Part shown: piece after piece, positions 11,526-21,286 of the stretch
Position numbering within the stretch: the stretch's first letter is position 1
Layout of the letters: every line of letters begins with the position of its first letter
DNA from: Alopecurus myosuroides
Taxonomy: Eukaryota; Streptophyta; Magnoliopsida; Poales; Poaceae
Reading direction: 5' to 3'
DNA length: 64,000 bases
Assembly: GCA_028641055.1 (NCBI GenBank)
Contig: CM054060.1
Coordinates: forward strand, 208,282,445-208,346,444
Notes under the pieces: model-generated
Databases searched by the model: none
What the model was told of the DNA's origin: nothing
Seen by the model: the letters and a program-made list of their open reading frames with translations, nothing else
Translations under genes and position numbers: made by a program

Positions 11526-12651
11526 TTAAATCCCACCTTTTTTCGCGAGGAGCACTGACAGGAGGGGCCCCCTGTCAGCGGCTATGCACGCACACACGCC
11601 ACCGTGGCCCCAGGGCCCCCTCGTCAGTGGCCCAGGCTAGGACACTGCAAGGTAGAAAATGTTTTCTGCCTTTATCTTTTTAATTTAAGTCCAAAGTATT
11701 TACAGATTAGTCCCTAAAATCAAAATGCAAATAACTTTTGATTTTCAAATCCAAATAATACAAATGAAATATGTATTCTGCACCAAATTAAGTTCTCTAC
11801 ATGATTAAAGCAATTGTTTTGTGTTTTGAACATTTCAAATTGTTTCAAAATTCAAATTCAACCAACTCCTTTTAAATTTGGTTAATTCCATAACTAATTC
11901 AAACTTAATTCAAATGGCCCATATAAAATATGTTTTCCATGTCAAATTGAACCACCTTTTCAAATATAAACTTTGTTTTATGTTTTGAATAATTAAAATT
12001 GGTTAAATAATTTAAACCTTGTTTAAATCATTTGAAAATTGCTAAATTCATAACTTGGTCAAATTAAATTCTTTTTGAACAAATAAAATATGTTCTCAAA
12101 CCAGAAAAGTATAATCTTTTCAACTATGAATTTTATTAAATGTTTTGAACAAATAAAAATTCAAATAAATTCAAACCAATAAAAATCCTTTTCAACAAAT
12201 GAAACATGTATTCCACCTAAAATTTTGTGTTCTTTCTAAATATGAATTTTGTTATCTATTTTGAACAATTAAAATTGGTGAAAACAACAAATGCTTGTGT
12301 AACTCCTTTAAGAAGCAAATTTTCATAACTTAATAAATAAAATTCCAAACTTGGTAAACTTCATTTCAAATTGATGCTATTGTTGTTTTCTTTCTGTTTT
12401 CCTCATCCATGCATCATGCTAATTTACTTTCACCTGTTGGTTAGCTGTAGAACAATTATCTCAACCTTAACTCATGGGCTTTCCATATGCAATCCAAATT
12501 GCATATGGGTCCATTTAATTATTGTTACCATGTCAACTAGTTTATTTTGATGCATCAGTTAAATTGTCATGCATCATCCCATGATTGTGCATTATGCCAT
12601 GTTATTGATTGTTTGTCTCTCTGCGTTGTTTGTTTGCTTCTTCCCGAATAG

Positions 12652-12729
12652 ACGACGACGTTGAGACAGACGAGGTTTACGACACTACTTCTGAGGAGTT
12701 AGCTCAGTACCAGGCTGCTGAGTTCGCAG
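12652..12729 (+). other. Exon-like segment 2 of the LTR-borne mini-gene, LTR A2
   Basis: Preceded by CCCGAATAG and followed by AG|GCAAGT at 12730. It is 78 nt, with 2 nt leading, 25 open codons and 1 nt trailing, as in A1. The encoded stretch is acidic: DDVETDEVYDTTSEEL then AQYQAAEFA. Confidence 0.5.
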
Positions 12730-13946
12730 GCAAGTATTCACTCACATGAACCATTGTGTTCCTTTCCACACTGGATACCGATACTTTCCGTTGTCTATCC
12801 TGCTAGCCTTATGAATCGTTGCTTGTGTTCGATCCTATCACATGCTATCCTTTAACCCTGATATAGCCTCACCTCCACACCTATAACCCCGTTGCTTGAT
12901 GCCCGTGTCTTACTAGCATGCTTAGGGTTGTTTATGCTCGAGTCTGCTGTCCGTTATTTATGTTACCATATTTATTATGTTCTGGGGCTCGATGTTTAAA
13001 CAATTAACCTGTTAATGTTTGAGGTAATGCTAATTTGATGATAAGGCACCGGCAGGAGGCCCGGCGTGGTTTTGAGGCCTGCTAGTGTCGACCCTAATTA
13101 GGAAAAGGGTCTTGTCTACTGATCCATGATGAGCGCACTATCCGCATGTGGGAAGCGTGTATGGGCGCCCCCCTCAATTTGATTCGATTCGCATCTCGTC
13201 CAAATCGCCACACTTAGTTCGGGCTTTCCATTTGATGCACACATATGCAGGTACGAACCCGAGGCCAGGGTGGAACTTTTGTAGTCGGCATTTAGGGCGG
13301 CGTGATCTTCCAGTGCTATGAGGGTCCCCCTTTTCTTCGTGGGGGCTCGATTAGCCGCGCACGCACAGCACGTGGTTCTTTGGGCTTGATGCGAAGAAGA
13401 GTTGAGTTGTGTTGAGTGCCTCGCTTGGTGGGTTTGATTCCCGTATGGCGGGATATTCTTACGTGTATGGCCAAATTGGTGCACCCCTGCAGGGTTAAAT
13501 CTTCTCGAGAAGCCGTGTTTTCCGCGGTTATGGTTGACTTGGTGAAAGTACTGGCTAATAAGTACTCAGAACAACTTACACCTAACTAATGATAACTTGA
13601 CTAGTAATAGTCTTATTGACATAATAACTTGAACCATCATTAATCCAACTGTGTGAGTTATCCTCGGATTGATTCTTTGGATAAGGGGCGAGATCCAGGA
13701 TGGGTTTGTTTGAGGTTAGTTATAGTTGGTTAAGATACGCTATCTTATCTCTTTCTGTTAGCCGGAAGTTGTAGCATGTTTCAGTAGTTGGTTAGAGCAG
13801 CCTGCTGCCGCATTTTTGTATCACCTATTCTTCCGTTGAACCCAAAGCATCTGTACTTGGTGTTGCCGGGTACACTATGGTATCTTGTGAGTCTTGCTTG
13901 CCAGTACTTGTCTGTACTGACCCCTTTGGGGCTGTTGTTTCCGCAG

Positions 13947-14134
13947 ACTACGTTTCCGAGGATCCCCATGGTGGCTACTACGTGGAGTATGACGAGGCTG
14001 CTGACGAGTACATAGCGGACCCGGGCAGGATCCGAGACATCATGGATGGGCTCCGTCTTTTCATTTCCGGCCTCTTAGGCCTATTTGGATCTTGTCTGTA
14101 CTCAGACACTTTGGATGCTTCCGCTGTGATGTAA
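13947..14134 (+). other. Exon-like segment 3 of the LTR-borne mini-gene, LTR A2
   Basis: After acceptor TTTCCGCAG (ends 13946) the frame from segment 2 stays open for 62 more codons to TAA at 14132-14134. The first half is acidic and tyrosine-rich (EDPHGGYYVEYDEAADEY). The second half is amphipathic to hydrophobic, with LFISGLLGLFGSC (GLLGLFGSC at 14069-14095). The same nonapeptide is encoded in LTR E at 52970-52996 with synonymous changes. No known domain is recognised. Confidence 0.5.
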
Positions 14135-14481
14135 TGATGAATTGTTGGGACATGTGTCCTCTGGATGATTGTATTTGCTATCTCTGCTCTAGTGAGAGCT
14201 ATTTGCAACTTACTTCAATCTTTTGTGTCTTAGAGATATGTTGTGATATCAGTTGTTCTAATGCCGTTGACGTACCATGTGTGTATGTTATGAAGTACGT
14301 CAACGGAAGTGTCCTGATTTCTATGGGATGGTTTACGCAGATGATGGATAGTAGAGAATGGATGTCACACGTTTACGTGTTGGCCTGCTCATATTGAGAT
14401 GTGGGTGCCGGTATGCCCCGTAAGCCATTTGTTCTACTGTTTAGCGGACTGTGAGTATCCTCTAGAAGTCCGGGTGCGACA

Positions 14482-16132
14482 CCCTCCACAGTGTTCGTCC
14501 GCCCGACCCTGGTTTCCCTCAGCGTGTTGCTGCATGGCAGCGTTCACCTGAGGCGCGGGTGGGTTGGGACACTGCAGCTGCTGTGAGGGTGGTTGTTGTG
14601 GGGGAAGCTGGTAACCACCGTTGTTGTAGCCACCCGTGTTGTTGTTGTCGTACCCATTGTTGTGGTTTGGGCCGCGCTCCTCCCATCTCCCTCCAGCGCG
14701 GCCTCCCCCTCGCCCAGGATTGCGCCAGCCGCCTCCTCGAGCGTAGACCTCCTGGCTACCCCTAATGAGGAGGTCTCCCCACATCCTCTTTAGATCGAAA
14801 CAGTCCTTTGTGGCGTGTGACTACATATGGTGGAACTCATAAAAAGGGCGGTTGTCCGCCACGGGTGCGGCGTCGCTATAGCCTTGCTTGCATTCTGGCT
14901 CGGCAGCCAGAACGGCCGGAGCTTTCCATTTGGCATCCACGTCGTCGCTTCGTGCCTTAGTCCTTGTGTTGGGGGCCACCGGCTTGGATTCGTCGGCAGG
15001 TGTGCTGTGTCTGAAGAGGCGTGCCTCCTCAGCCTTAGCACACCTGTCGTCCATGTCCACGAGCTCGATGGTGGAGGTGAGGTCGTCCCTGATGCCGAGC
15101 TCTTCGAGCATGCGTCATTGGTGACCCCTTCCCAGAAGGCGGCGATGACGTTCGCGTCGGCGATGCAGGCAATCTTGTTGCGCATCTGACTAAAACACTA
15201 CAGGTACTGACGAAGCATTTGGCCGGGGCGATGGCGTATGCCGTGGAGGTCGTTGTAGGATAGGGGGCACTCGTAGGAGCCCTTGAAGTTGGCGATGAAG
15301 TGGAGGCACAACTCCTCGAATGACCCGATGGAGCCCTCCGGCAGATTCATGAGCCAGACGAGGGCAGGACCCTTGAGGGCCATGGGCAGCCAGTTTGCCA
15401 TGCACTTGTCGCCCCCTTTAGAGCTCCTACACTGAGGCAGTAGAGCTGCATGAAGTCGAGGGGAGGGGTAGTGCCGTCGTGGCGAGATGGCAGCGTCGGG
15501 TTGAACTTCGGTGGCCAGGATACCGTGCGAAGTTGCTTGGTGAATGTGAGGGCGCCGCCGACGTAGACCGTGGCACGGGCGTCGAGATCCGCCGGGCGGT
15601 TGGTGCCGCTGGCTTTGGCGAGGTCGCGGATGGTGCGCCGCTCGCGCTCATGGCAGCATTCGATCTGTACACGCGCATCTGGTGGAGTGCACAAAATCTG
15701 GCAGCTGTTGCTGCTTTCCCAGGCACCTTAGTGGTGGCTGCCTTGTCATGGAACTTGGTGCGGGGATCACCTTGCACCAGCGAGGTTACACCGTGAGAAG
15801 GGGGCGTCACATCATGGGCTGCCGCGCTCCTACGCTGACCAGTATCACCTCCCTGCGGCTCCTGCGGGGGACGTTTGCGACGCTGGCGAGCTCCTGGAGG
15901 CGGGTGAGCAATGCAACATTTCGTTCCAGTGCAGGCGGGTGCCCAAGCAGCTCCCCGACCAGCAACAGAGCTGCTGCAGGAGTTGGTTTCTCCTAGCGTC
16001 CTTGCGTTCCTCACGGTAGTGGGGGCGGATGCTGAAACGCAGGCGTGTCTTAATGCGGCATGTGGGGGGGAGCTTCCTCCTCGGCGCCGTGTTCGCCCTC
16101 CATGCTAGCGGTGTTGCGCCGCGTTGCATCAT
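14482..16132 (-). pseudogene. gag: Broken gag of a Ty3/Gypsy element (element G), Tat-like
   Basis: Minus-strand reading gives capsid sequence in shifting frames. WPPKFNPTLPSRHDGTT and LDFMQLYCLSV lie near 15440-15530. MANWLPMALKGPALVWLMNL and FEELCLHFIANFKGSYE lie at 15401-15250. A partner segment at 15111-14821 runs into a zinc-knuckle remnant (FYEFHHM...SHATKDCFDL, near 14840-14780) whose first Cys is Tyr. Frame changes occur near 15420 and 15130, with a TAG in place of Gln near 15200. The C-terminus (14784-14490) is rich in Gly, Arg, Asn and Gln. Gag would form the particle coat. The rest of the element lies beyond element A, which is inserted in it. The Tat assignment is tentative. Confidence 0.8.
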
Positions 16133-16255
16133 TGTCGTTGTTGTTTCCAGTCGGCTCGACCTGCCCCCGGTGGCGAGCGCGCTCGAAGCAGGTTAGGCGT
16201 GGGCTGGTCCGGGTGGCAAGGGCCATGGCGACGTGGAAGCGAAGGAGTGCCTTAG

Positions 16256-16276
16256 CCCCCTACCTGGCGCGCCAAA
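16256..16276 (-). promoter_or_regulatory. Primer-binding site and leader of element G
   Basis: On the minus strand the LTR end CCGACA is followed at once by TTTGGCGCGCCAGGTAGGGG. A TGGCGC-type tRNA-primed site immediately after the 5' LTR fits the Tat group, and element D has a similar site at 32985. The assigned tRNA is not certain. Confidence 0.6.
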
Positions 16277-17239
16277 TGTCGGAGTAGCTCGTCTGTCCTA
16301 GATAGGATAGCTTCCAGTGGTTCGAACACTAGGGGCCAAACACATTTCCTTCGCCCCTTGAGGAGGCTTCGAGAGGGAAGCTTGACCACGACAACAATGG
16401 CGACATAGAGAGTTTAGCCAGGATCAGGCCACTAGTGTGGTGTAAAACCCTACTCCTGCTTGTCTGATGGATTGCACTACGGTGACTACAGTACAAATGC
16501 GAGCTTGTGCTCGGAACATACTACTTGGGATCTATGATGATTTGAGCTCCCCTTCTACAAGGGCGGGAGGGGCCCTTCTTATACCAGCGTTTGGACCTCC
16601 TTCCCGCTCATTTGGCGGGAAAGGGTTACCACAAGGTGCCAAAGAGAGGAGCGTCCCGTACTTATGTGCCTCCTGCGCGGTCTTGGTCATCGAGGAAAGC
16701 TCCACCATCCATGGCGTCACATTGGGGGCGTCCGGTGACGCTGCCTCCGTCTTGTAGTGTAGACTTGGTCTCCTTCCAACGAAGGGGTAATCTTGGGGGG
16801 TCGCTTTGGCGCCCACAATGTCTGCCCTCGATTTATACACGAGAACGGAAACTGCGGCCAAAGAGGCTGTGTGATTCTTCGGCGCCTTTGCCAATGCTCA
16901 GAGGAGTGTTCATCAGCGGTACATGGGAAGTCCCCTCTTGAAGGGAGGAGAAGAGGTCCTCTCTAAGGCGCAAGCCCCCAGCGCAGAATAATCCCCCTTG
17001 ATTAGGCCCACCTAGTGTCTAGGCCCAAAGGTGGCTCCATCACCACGGACGGAGCCCTTGGCCTTGAAATCGCATGTCGGGCTCATCCGCAGCTATCTCC
17101 TCAGGGTACACTGGTATCCAGAGGCCCGACAAGCACCAGCTAGCCGAACCCGAAGTGGACTCAATGTTTGGACTCAACCGGATACAAACCGACCCATGAA
17201 GGGTTCGTCCATAATAGGACACGCAGGCCCTTTCCTACA
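16277..17239 (-). repeat. 5' LTR of element G (963 bp)
   Basis: On the minus strand it runs from TGTAGGAAAGGGCC (17239) to CCGACA (16277), with TG...CA ends. The primer site and gag follow in the right order. It interrupts the C-terminal tail of the H1 pol at 17240, and the TAG made at the junction ends that frame. Predicted target repeat: CATAG on the plus strand (17240-17244). No coding sequence is seen inside. Confidence 0.75.
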
Positions 17240-18368
17240 CATAGTAGGACTCCTCATTAGGCACAACAACATCTTGTTGGGTGCCCTCTCCATACTTCCG
17301 CTCACTTGAGTACTTGCGGAAAACAACCTCCTCTTCTTCCTCCATGTGTGTATGCTTGTTTTCCACCATAGAATGTTTGTTTTCCAGCTTGTAATGTTTG
17401 TTTTCCAGCTTGTAATACTTTTTTCCAGCAACTCCCTCTTGTTTTCCAACTCCTCTGGATGTTCTCCTCCACACGTGTTTGTGTTATCAATAAACCTGAT
17501 CATACATAAATGCATATACTTAGGTAGTATAAAATTCTCATGAACAAAAACATCATATTATAATAAGAGTGAGTTCACCTGTTGTTCTAGTAACTTGGTT
17601 CTTGATCTTGTCATTGGACCAATTCTAAAATTCATTGAGTTTTTCTTGCACAACAGCATCTTGAACAGGAGAAAGTGTAGAAGAACTAAGGATGTCCTCA
17701 TCATCCTCTTCCCTTGGAAAGGTGTCGTCCTTAACGTATCAAGGTCCTCACCATGATATGGTGTCAAATCAGCAACATTAAATGAATTACTCATACCAAA
17801 CTCATCACTAGGAAGATAAATCTTGTAGGCATTATCATTTACTCTTGCAAGCACTTTATATGGACTACCACCTCTAGGCATCAATTTGGACTTGTGCAAT
17901 CTGGGAAACCTGTCTTTGCATAAATGCACCCACACCATGTCTCCTGGTCGAAATATGACTTCCTTTCTCTTCTTGTTAACTCTCTTAGCTACATATCTTC
18001 CCTTCTTATCTAGTGCTTGCTTTGTTTTCTCATTGATCTTCCTCATGGAATCATCTCTTTTTGATGTTTCCATGTTCAATCTTTCTTGTATGGGAAGTGG
18101 CAAAAAATCAAGTGGTGTGATGGGTTTAAAAACATACACCACCTCAAAAGGGCACAATTGAGTACTAGAATGCACCGCTCTATTATAATAAAAATTCACA
18201 TGCGGCAAACAATCTTCACACTCTTGCAGATTCTACTTTATCATAGCTCTCAATAAGGTGGATAATGTGCGATTTACCACCTCCGTTTGTCCATCAGTTT
18301 GGGGCTGACAAGTAGTAGAAACCAACAACTTTGTCCCCAGTTTCCCCCAAAGTGTCTTCCATAAGTAG
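17240..18368 (-). pseudogene. pol: H1 pol, 3' part: integrase end and charged C-terminal tail
   Basis: Minus-strand integrase core ([15 protein letters not shown], carrying the DDE glutamate) at about 18320-18245 runs on to the C-terminal domain (FYNRAVHSSTQLCPFEVVY; FRPGDMVWVHL; FNVADLTPYHGEDLDTL) and ends GPMTRSRTKLLEQQVNSLL before TAA at 17558-17560. A related tail continues beyond that stop (ENFILPKYMHLCMIRF), then shifts frame at an A run near 17430. There it enters heptad-like repeats YKLENKH from 21 bp DNA repeats (17354-17416), an EEEEE stretch, and is cut by LTR G. It belongs to the same minus-strand element as 31384-32515 and 44845-47698. It is chromovirus-like without a classical chromodomain; CRM affiliation is possible but not proven. 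Confidence 0.85.
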
Positions 18369-18570
18369 TGTAAGGTCCCCCAGAACAACTGTTCAAGGAC
18401 ACCTCCGATATGCATACATTCACGATCCACGATCACACCAGTCGTGAACAACATATCAAGTTGGTACACAGATACAATATCCATTACACGATTACACAAA
18501 ACACTTACAAAGGGACATGGTCACATGACCAAGTCTAACACAACTGCCACGCATGGCAAACACACAACAC
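18335..18570. repeat. Left copy of a 236 bp direct duplication (H1 pol/LTR C junction)
   Basis: Matches 28243-28478 at a constant offset of 9908 with about two mismatches. It holds 34 bp of H1 integrase, the AGTAG target repeat and the first 202 bp of LTR C. The two copies bracket 9672 bp of inserted DNA (18571-28242). Confidence 0.9.
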
Positions 18571-19491
18571 CGTAACACCTGGGGTGTTCCCCCTAAGTAG
18601 AAATTGGTTGCTTTCCTTTTTCTTTTTGCATCACATGCATCATATGCATTGCATCATGTTCTTAAAACCACTCAAAAATTCAAACCAATTTAAACTTTCA
18701 AAACATGTCTACAATTTCCAATTAAAAGTTACAACCTAAACAACTCAACTTGTTTTCAAATAGTTTGAAGTTGAAATTTATTTAAAATTGCTTGTTAATG
18801 AAAATTTCCCTTTTGTTAAAACCCTAATGGTAATTTCAAATTCAAATCAAATCAATCACGCTTGACATGATCCAATTGAGGTTTAAAATTAAATTCTTGC
18901 AAATAATTAAATTCAATAAGGTTTCATAATTGTTTGGGTTTATTGAATAAATTGTTTAAAAAATCAAATCTTTATGAAATACTAATGGAAATTCAAATAG
19001 CAACTTAAAACTCAAATTAATATTTCAAATATTTGGACATAATGTTAGCATTGCTTTGAATGGCTGTTTTGCAAATTAATAAAATTCATTCATAAAATAA
19101 AAACCCAAATCTCTATCCTTTTCTCTCCCTCTCTCTCTTTTCTACAAAAAAAATGTGTGTGCAAACAAAAAAATTAAAAACCAACAAGAGAGGCAGACCA
19201 GCCCATTCTTCTTTTCCCCTCTAGCCCACCTGGCCAAGCCCAAGGCCCAACCACCTCATCCCCCACCTCCGTACGAACCCCCTGTCGTTTTCTCTGCAGA
19301 AAAGCAACAGCACCACCACCTTCCCCCCCCCCCATGTGCACCTGCCCCTTTATCATCCCCTCCTCCAAGCCTTTCCCCCAAACCCTAACCACCCCATCTC
19401 CCTCTCCTACCTCCTCCCTAGCGCCGCCGTTCCCTCCTGTTTCTCCTCCGATCACCTCCCTCCCTCTGTATCTTTTCTCTGAACCGAAACC

Positions 19492-19701
19492 ATGGCTGAA
19501 TTTGGAGCTCCCCAAGGTGGCCACCGTGGTCGTGGTCTTCGCCTCCCAGCCACGGGAATGGAACCGTGGTGGCTCCCTCTACATCCTCGCTTCCTCGCCG
19601 GGTGCTGGGAGCCACCAGGGGGGCCGCGCCGTCGCCGGAAAGCCCCTCCGCTGCTGCACGTCGACACCGCCGCCATCTGCTTCCTCGACGGCAGCAGGTG
19701 A
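19492..19701 (+). CDS. Mini-ORF in the leader of LTR B1, open up to the splice donor
   Basis: The ATG has an ideal plant/animal context (ACCATGG). The 69-codon frame is Arg/Gly/Pro-rich (MAEFGAPQGGHRGRGLRLPA...). Its last codons run into the donor GGCAGCAG|GTGAGC, so the TGA stop is made of intron bases. The middle (ATGMEPWWLPLHPR) aligns in the same frame with LTR A2 (TTGIKPPPFPLLPR) and LTR A1 (APGIERPLLPLP), neither of which has an ATG there. LTR B2 keeps the frame (24343-24552). After splicing to the next segment (21224) the frame meets TGA within a few codons. Whether it is translated is unknown; it may be a conserved leader rather than a protein. Confidence 0.4.
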   Translation: MAEFGAPQGGHRGRGLRLPATGMEPWWLPLHPRFLAGCWEPPGGPRRRRKAPPLLHVDTAAICFLDGSR

Positions 19702-19939
19702 GCGCCTCCCTCCTTCCTCTCTCCCTCCCGCTCCGGTCTGCCGCCTCCACACGCAAGCGCACGCCCCAGCAAACCCACCGCACCGCCAGCCACCGTCGCC
19801 TTCCGATCACCGTCGAGGAACTGCCTGCACACGCGTAGACTGAACATCTCCTTCAGTTCGACAGAACCTGTTCGGGTTCAGTTAATCGGGCAGATGTGCC
19901 TCAAAACCACACCCTACACTTACCTGACAACAGCTCGCA

Positions 19940-20010
19940 GAGTAGCCCAGTGGCTAGGCAGTGTGTGCTCGCAGCCCCAGGTCCTGGGTTCGATCCCCCC
20001 AAGCCACACC
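19940..20010 (+). other. tRNA-like module with A and B boxes in LTR B1
   Basis: TAGCCCAGTGG (19943-19953) fits the Pol III A box and GGTTCGATCC (19987-19996) the B box, 34 bases apart, the spacing of a tRNA or tRNA-derived SINE head. It ends CCCAAGCCACACCCTTTTATT, with a short T run that could stop Pol III. A full cloverleaf does not form. Confidence 0.6.
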
Positions 20011-21223
20011 CTTTTATTTCTGCCCGAATTTCAGAAACATAGATCTAAGCAATTAATTCTAAAATCCATATAAAATTGAATTTTGCTCCAATTTGAATGA
20101 TTCAAATTCCTGTGGATTCAAATCTTGTGCCCATTCCATTAGTAACAAAATTGCAACATGTTTCTGTACTAATTTTTGCACTAAATAATTAATTACTGAA
20201 AATGCAATAAAAATTGGAAACTTTGGAATTTCATAACTTGAGTTTGGTTCACCCAAATTGAGCAAACTTGGGCTCTAAAAATTGGTCTTAACAAACTCTA
20301 CACATTGGTATTTTATTTGGACACAATTGAATTAATTTTGAACATGTTTCCCTCTGTTTACTAAAAAGGGCAGAATAAGAATGATTATAAAAACTTGCAT
20401 AATAAATTCATTAATAACCCAAAAATTATGTTTAATAGCTCAAAATGTTCAGTGAAACATTTGCTACATGTTTTCAACCTTTTCAATGCAATTTGTTTAC
20501 TGTTTTCCCTAATTAAAAGTGGTGCAATAATCCAATGCTTTAATTAAACCTTTTAAATTGCAAAATTCATAACTTGGGCAATTCAAATCCAATTCCAACA
20601 TGTAAAATATGTTTCCATGCAAAATTGAATAAGATTTCCAAATATGAACTTTTTTTTTCTGTTTTGAATAATTTAAATTGCTGAAAACAACTGTTTCTTA
20701 TTTAATGCAATTAAAATTGCCAAATTAATAACTTGCTCATTTTAAATCCAAATTCAACAAATGAAATATGTTTTCCATCTAAAATTTTGTGTTCTTTCCA
20801 AATATGAATTTGGTTATCTGTTTTGAACAATTAAAATGGGTGAAAACAACAAATGTTTGTGTAACTCACTTAAGAAGCCAAATTTCATAACTTAATAAGA
20901 AAAATTCCAAACTTGGTAAACACCTTTTCAAATTGAAGCTATTGTTGTTTTCTTTTTGTTTCCTCATCGATGCATCATGCTAATCCACCTTCACCTGTTG
21001 GTTAGTTGTAAAACAATTATTTCAACCTTAATTCATGGGCTTTCCATATGCAACCCAAATTGCATATGGGTCCATTTAATTATGTTATCTTGTCAACTAG
21101 TTTATCTTTGATGCATCCTTAAACTTGTCATGCATCCATATCTTGATCATGCTGGATCTTTTGCCGTAGTAGTAATTGTTGCATCCGGTGTTTGTTCGAG
21201 GTTCATTGCTTCTTCCCGGCTAG

Positions 21224-21286
21224 GACGTTGAGATGATGTGAGCAACGACAAGTTCTTCGGATGTACCTCTACTTGCTGGATTCCAG
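21224..21286 (+). other. Degenerate exon-like segment 2, LTR B1
   Basis: Preceded by TTCCCGGCTAG and followed by CCAG|GCAAGT, with the same acceptor style and GC-type donor as in LTR A. The 63 nt start GACGTTGAG like A2's exon but contain TGA in every useful frame. In B the splice signals survive while coding potential is lost. Confidence 0.4.

Larger units (their letters stand above)
2117..14481 (+). mobile_element. Composite Del/Tekay Ty3/Gypsy element A (LTR A1, gag-less pol, LTR A2)
   Basis: LTR A1, protease to chromodomain, polypurine tract and LTR A2 follow in correct order on the plus strand. Together with the truncated pol at 1542-2079 this makes a pol-LTR-pol-LTR tandem. The joint at 6615/6616 removes the primer site and gag exactly at the LTR end. 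Flank 14482-14486 (CCCTC) is the right half of a possible target repeat; the left half is off the window. The host sequence is gag of element G. Confidence 0.85.
10111..14481 (+). repeat. Del/Tekay-type LTR, copy A2 (4371 bp)
   Basis: TGTAACATCC...GTGCGACA. Same layout as A1: AT-rich U3; GC-rich leader (about 10900-11225) with GTGAGC at 11226 and an upstream alternative GTGTCC at 11181; tRNA-like module (11461-11525); AT-rich intron-like DNA; exon-like segments at 12652-12729 and 13947-14134; the shared block near 13040; and the palindromic core at 13501. Its U3 has three copies of a TTGTTTTCCAT-type unit (about 10205-10260) not found in A1. Confidence 0.9.

Noticed and set aside
14559..14793. 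Plus-strand frames rich in Val, Cys and Gly
   Set aside because: Complement of the Gly/Asn/Gln-rich C-terminus of gag G.
17235..17474. A host coiled-coil gene (YKLENKH repeats)
   Set aside because: It continues the tail of the H1 pol after a one-base shift in an A run and ends at the LTR G junction, so it is part of the transposon.
19334..19843. 169-codon plus-strand open frame in LTR B1 (repeated at 24185-24694)
   Set aside because: Runs through the GTGAGC donor and through low-complexity Pro/Ser codons. Its match in B2 only reflects the identity of young LTRs.
19940..20010. A functional tRNA gene
   Set aside because: A and B boxes are good but the acceptor, D and anticodon arms do not pair. 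Listed as tRNA-like only.
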